A DNA stretch of 7,060 nt from Nostoc sp. CHAB 5715. Lineage in GTDB: Bacteria; Cyanobacteriota; Cyanobacteriia; Cyanobacteriales; Nostocaceae. A program made the translations under genes and the position numbers. Positions 5,790 to 7,060 of this stretch are shown here, piece after piece. The stretch is taken from positions 1 to 7,060 of the forward strand of contig NZ_JAIVFR010000327.1 of assembly GCF_020829685.1 (NCBI RefSeq), in the 5' to 3' direction. The first letter of the stretch is position 1. Each line of letters begins with the position of its first letter. The notes beneath the pieces are model-generated. The model was not told where the DNA came from. It saw only the letters and a list, made by a program, of their open reading frames with translations, and did no database searches.

Positions 5790-7060
5790 TCAGGTCTCAC
5801 CTTCTTGAAACGCCAACTCCAACGAAAACGGTAGACACCCAGGATTGGCAGCTGCCCACTCGTTGGCTTCTGCAATTAGGGTTTTGTTACCTGAATTGAG
5901 ATAAAATTGCATTTTGGCACTCTGCTCCAGTCTTTCGCGTTCTTTGCCCCCAATTAGGCATCGCGCAATTAGGCAGTACTCTCTAGCTACACGCTTGGCG
6001 TGGGATGCTGCTTGGAGTCGCAACTTAGTCAGTTGCTTCAGTTCTAACAAAGCGAGAGTTGTTACTGAGTCGTCTGAAGCTGTACTTTGCTCACTAACTT
6101 CAGCTTCATGTGAGGTTTCGGGCGGCACAATTGCAGGTGTAGGTGCAATACTAACAGAATTAATTGATAAGTTTTTGTTATTGTAATTTTCAGCCGCGCT
6201 GAGGTTAGAAAGGTATTTAAAATCCTTATCTGAATTACTTTGATTAATGTTTTCAGCTAATTGTATAATATTTGAAGAAACTGATGAATTATCAGAATTA
6301 TTAAAAGATGAAGTTAACGACAAATCTTCTGGTTGTAATAAATTCAATTCTTCAGAATTAAAATTAATTTCGTCAGATTCATCTTGTACCTGTGGTACAA
6401 AAAATTCTCCTTCAGACTCAGCAAATTCTTCAAAACTTGCGGCTGCCAACTGCCCTGTAGGGGCATCGGCAGCCGGAGGTAAAAGGTTACAAAAGACCTT
6501 CATATAGTAAAAATGACCGTCATTTTGCTTTTGGTAAGGGTTTTCAAAACTTTGTTTGACGAATGAGTTTTGAAAACTATCAAATTGCCCGTCATTGCTT
6601 GATTGATAAGGGTTTGAGCTATTTTCTACCCAAGGATCTAAGATGTAGCGCGTAGGATGCCACAAATGCAAGTGTTTTTGTAGTGTCTCTTGTGAGATAG
6701 TTTTGTGAAAGCGACGCTTGTACTCAGCACGTATCGCTTTTCCTCGTTCAGTAGCCCCTGCTGGTAAGCCTCTATCCCACTCTATTGCCCTTACCACTAT
6801 CTGAATGCGTTGTTGGGCTTGTTGGCTGCGTTCCCAGTTCTGTTGCTTACGACGGTCAAATGGGATTACGTTGTCTTTGGGTTTATCAATGCTGCTAATG
6901 CCTGCTATGGCTTCTGCAAAGGTGTTGGCGAATGTACCCAATAGCCGTTCGGGATAACTCTGGTAAGGGCTATACCATTTGTTACAACTTGTGGATTTTA
7001 TCCAATGCCTCACCCTAGCTTCGATTTCGTGTTGGTGTCGGCAATATTTGCTGTAGCCGG
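5790..7060 (-). CDS. Unrecognised protein with 24-residue repeat and disordered linker, N-terminus beyond the window
   Basis: I do not recognise a function. The frame stays open to the right edge, past a GTG at 7013, with family-like residues upstream (GYSKYCRHQHEIEAR), so the true start lies outside; 422 residues are visible. Residues 1-145 look folded and basic, with a possible helix-turn-helix-like piece (HKTISQETLQKHLHLWHP) preceded by ERGKAIRAEYKRRF. From about 146 to 328 comes a low-complexity Asn/Ser/Glu-rich acidic linker. It holds two copies of a 24-residue unit beginning NPYQ (149 and 173, each followed by NDGxF) and an Ala/Pro-rich patch (193-207) that coincides with a DNA palindrome. 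Residues 329-422 form a second conserved-looking part with a long helix (LALLELKQLTKLRLQAASHAKRV is split around 333-355). The two-part layout with a basic N-terminus could suit a DNA-binding or plasmid-type accessory protein, but this is only a guess. It lies upstream of the deoxyhypusine-synthase-like gene on the same strand, 173 bases away. Confidence 0.7.
   Translation of the reverse strand, partial: GYSKYCRHQHEIEARVRHWIKSTSCNKWYSPYQSYPERLLGTFANTFAEAIAGISSIDKPKDNVIPFDRRKQQNWERSQQAQQRIQIVVRAIEWDRGLPAGATERGKAIRAEYKRRFHKTISQETLQKHLHLWHPTRYILDPWVENSSNPYQSSNDGQFDSFQNSFVKQSFENPYQKQNDGHFYYMKVFCNLLPPAADAPTGQLAAASFEEFAESEGEFFVPQVQDESDEINFNSEELNLLQPEDLSLTSSFNNSDNSSVSSNIIQLAENINQSNSDKDFKYLSNLSAAENYNNKNLSINSVSIAPTPAIVPPETSHEAEVSEQSTASDDSVTTLALLELKQLTKLRLQAASHAKRVAREYCLIARCLIGGKERERLEQSAKMQFYLNSGNKTLIAEANEWAAANPGCLPFSLELAFQEGET
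6441..6474. repeat. Nested palindrome in frame inside the unrecognised gene
   Basis: Outer arms GGCTGCC (6441-6447) and GGCAGCC (6468-6474) are perfectly complementary. Inside, TGCCCT (6451-6456) pairs with AGGGGCA (6459-6465) with one bulge around a GT loop. The element is GC-rich in a very AT-rich linker-coding region and encodes an Ala/Pro-rich patch (LPPAADAPTGQLAAA) unlike its Asn/Ser-rich surroundings, which suggests insertion of a small dispersed repeat. Confidence 0.7.
6516..6615. repeat. 72-bp tandem repeat encoding NPYQ..NDGxF units
   Basis: CCGTCATT at 6517-6524 and 6589-6596, and TAAGGGTTT at 6535-6543 and 6607-6615, are both exactly 72 bases apart, giving a degenerate direct repeat of 24 codons. 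The protein units are NPYQSSNDGQFDSF and NPYQKQNDGHFYYM. Similarity is strongest at the unit start and weak in between. Confidence 0.75.
6540..6577. repeat. Perfect 12-bp inverted repeat inside the tandem repeat region
   Basis: GTTTTCAAAACT (6540-6551) and AGTTTTGAAAAC (6566-6577) are perfect inverted arms around a 14-base loop. Each arm is itself nearly palindromic. It lies between the two 24-codon units within the coding region and could form a hairpin in the mRNA; no role is evident. Confidence 0.7.

Noticed and set aside
5914..6507. Two plus-strand frames (5914-6186 and 6247-6507) opposite the unrecognised gene
   Set aside because: Both are antisense shadows; the minus frame stays open for more than 420 codons and has structured ends.
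435..6615. Possible CRISPR array from the several repeats
   Set aside because: The repeats differ from each other, are not evenly spaced with unique spacers, and lie within coding sequence; no cas gene is present.

Overview
The window looks like cyanobacterial DNA of the heterocyst-forming Nostoc/Anabaena type, joined at its left edge to a piece of 16S rRNA gene from a different bacterium. The cyanobacterial origin is supported by seven exact HIP1 octamers (GCGATCGC), a MutS of cyanobacterial type, heptamer repeats of the GGGGAGT kind, and several GC-rich small palindromic repeats of the sort scattered through Nostoc genomes. The 16S piece (1-127) instead carries bases typical of Alphaproteobacteria (resembling Caulobacterales), so the join is most easily read as a chimeric contig or amplification artefact.

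Layout. 1-127: 16S rRNA fragment, plus strand. About 125-2437: mutS on the minus strand, cut off at its C-terminus by the 16S join just after Walker B, and carrying an in-frame hairpin-forming repeat just before Walker A. 2438-2559: short intergenic region with a GC-rich dispersed repeat. 2560-3267: an apparently intact DUF4276 gene (minus). Its start overlaps the stop of the C-terminal remnant of an AAA/RecF-like ATPase (3267-3815, minus), whose upstream part is broken by stops and probable frameshifts. 3816-4187: degenerate DNA without a convincing gene. 4191-4562: C-terminal half of a siderophore/cobalamin-type ABC transporter ATPase (plus), lacking Walker A and the signature motif. 4573-5616: complete deoxyhypusine-synthase-family gene (minus), likely linked to homospermidine metabolism. 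5617-5789: its leader, with an apparent dispersed repeat. 5790-7060: large unrecognised protein gene (minus) running off the right edge, with a low-complexity linker holding a 24-residue tandem repeat and a palindromic insertion.

How the parts relate. mutS (DNA mismatch repair) and the polyamine-type gene look like chromosomal housekeeping or metabolic genes. Between them lies an eroded accessory stretch containing an ATPase/DUF4276 pair that was probably one translationally coupled unit, and half of an iron/cobalamin uptake ATPase. ATPase plus DUF4276 pairs recur in bacteria and resemble, in architecture only, OLD/Gabija-like ATPase plus nuclease systems. Here the ATPase appears dead, so I do not claim a working system. 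The most distinctive theme is palindromic repeats sitting in frame inside two coding regions.
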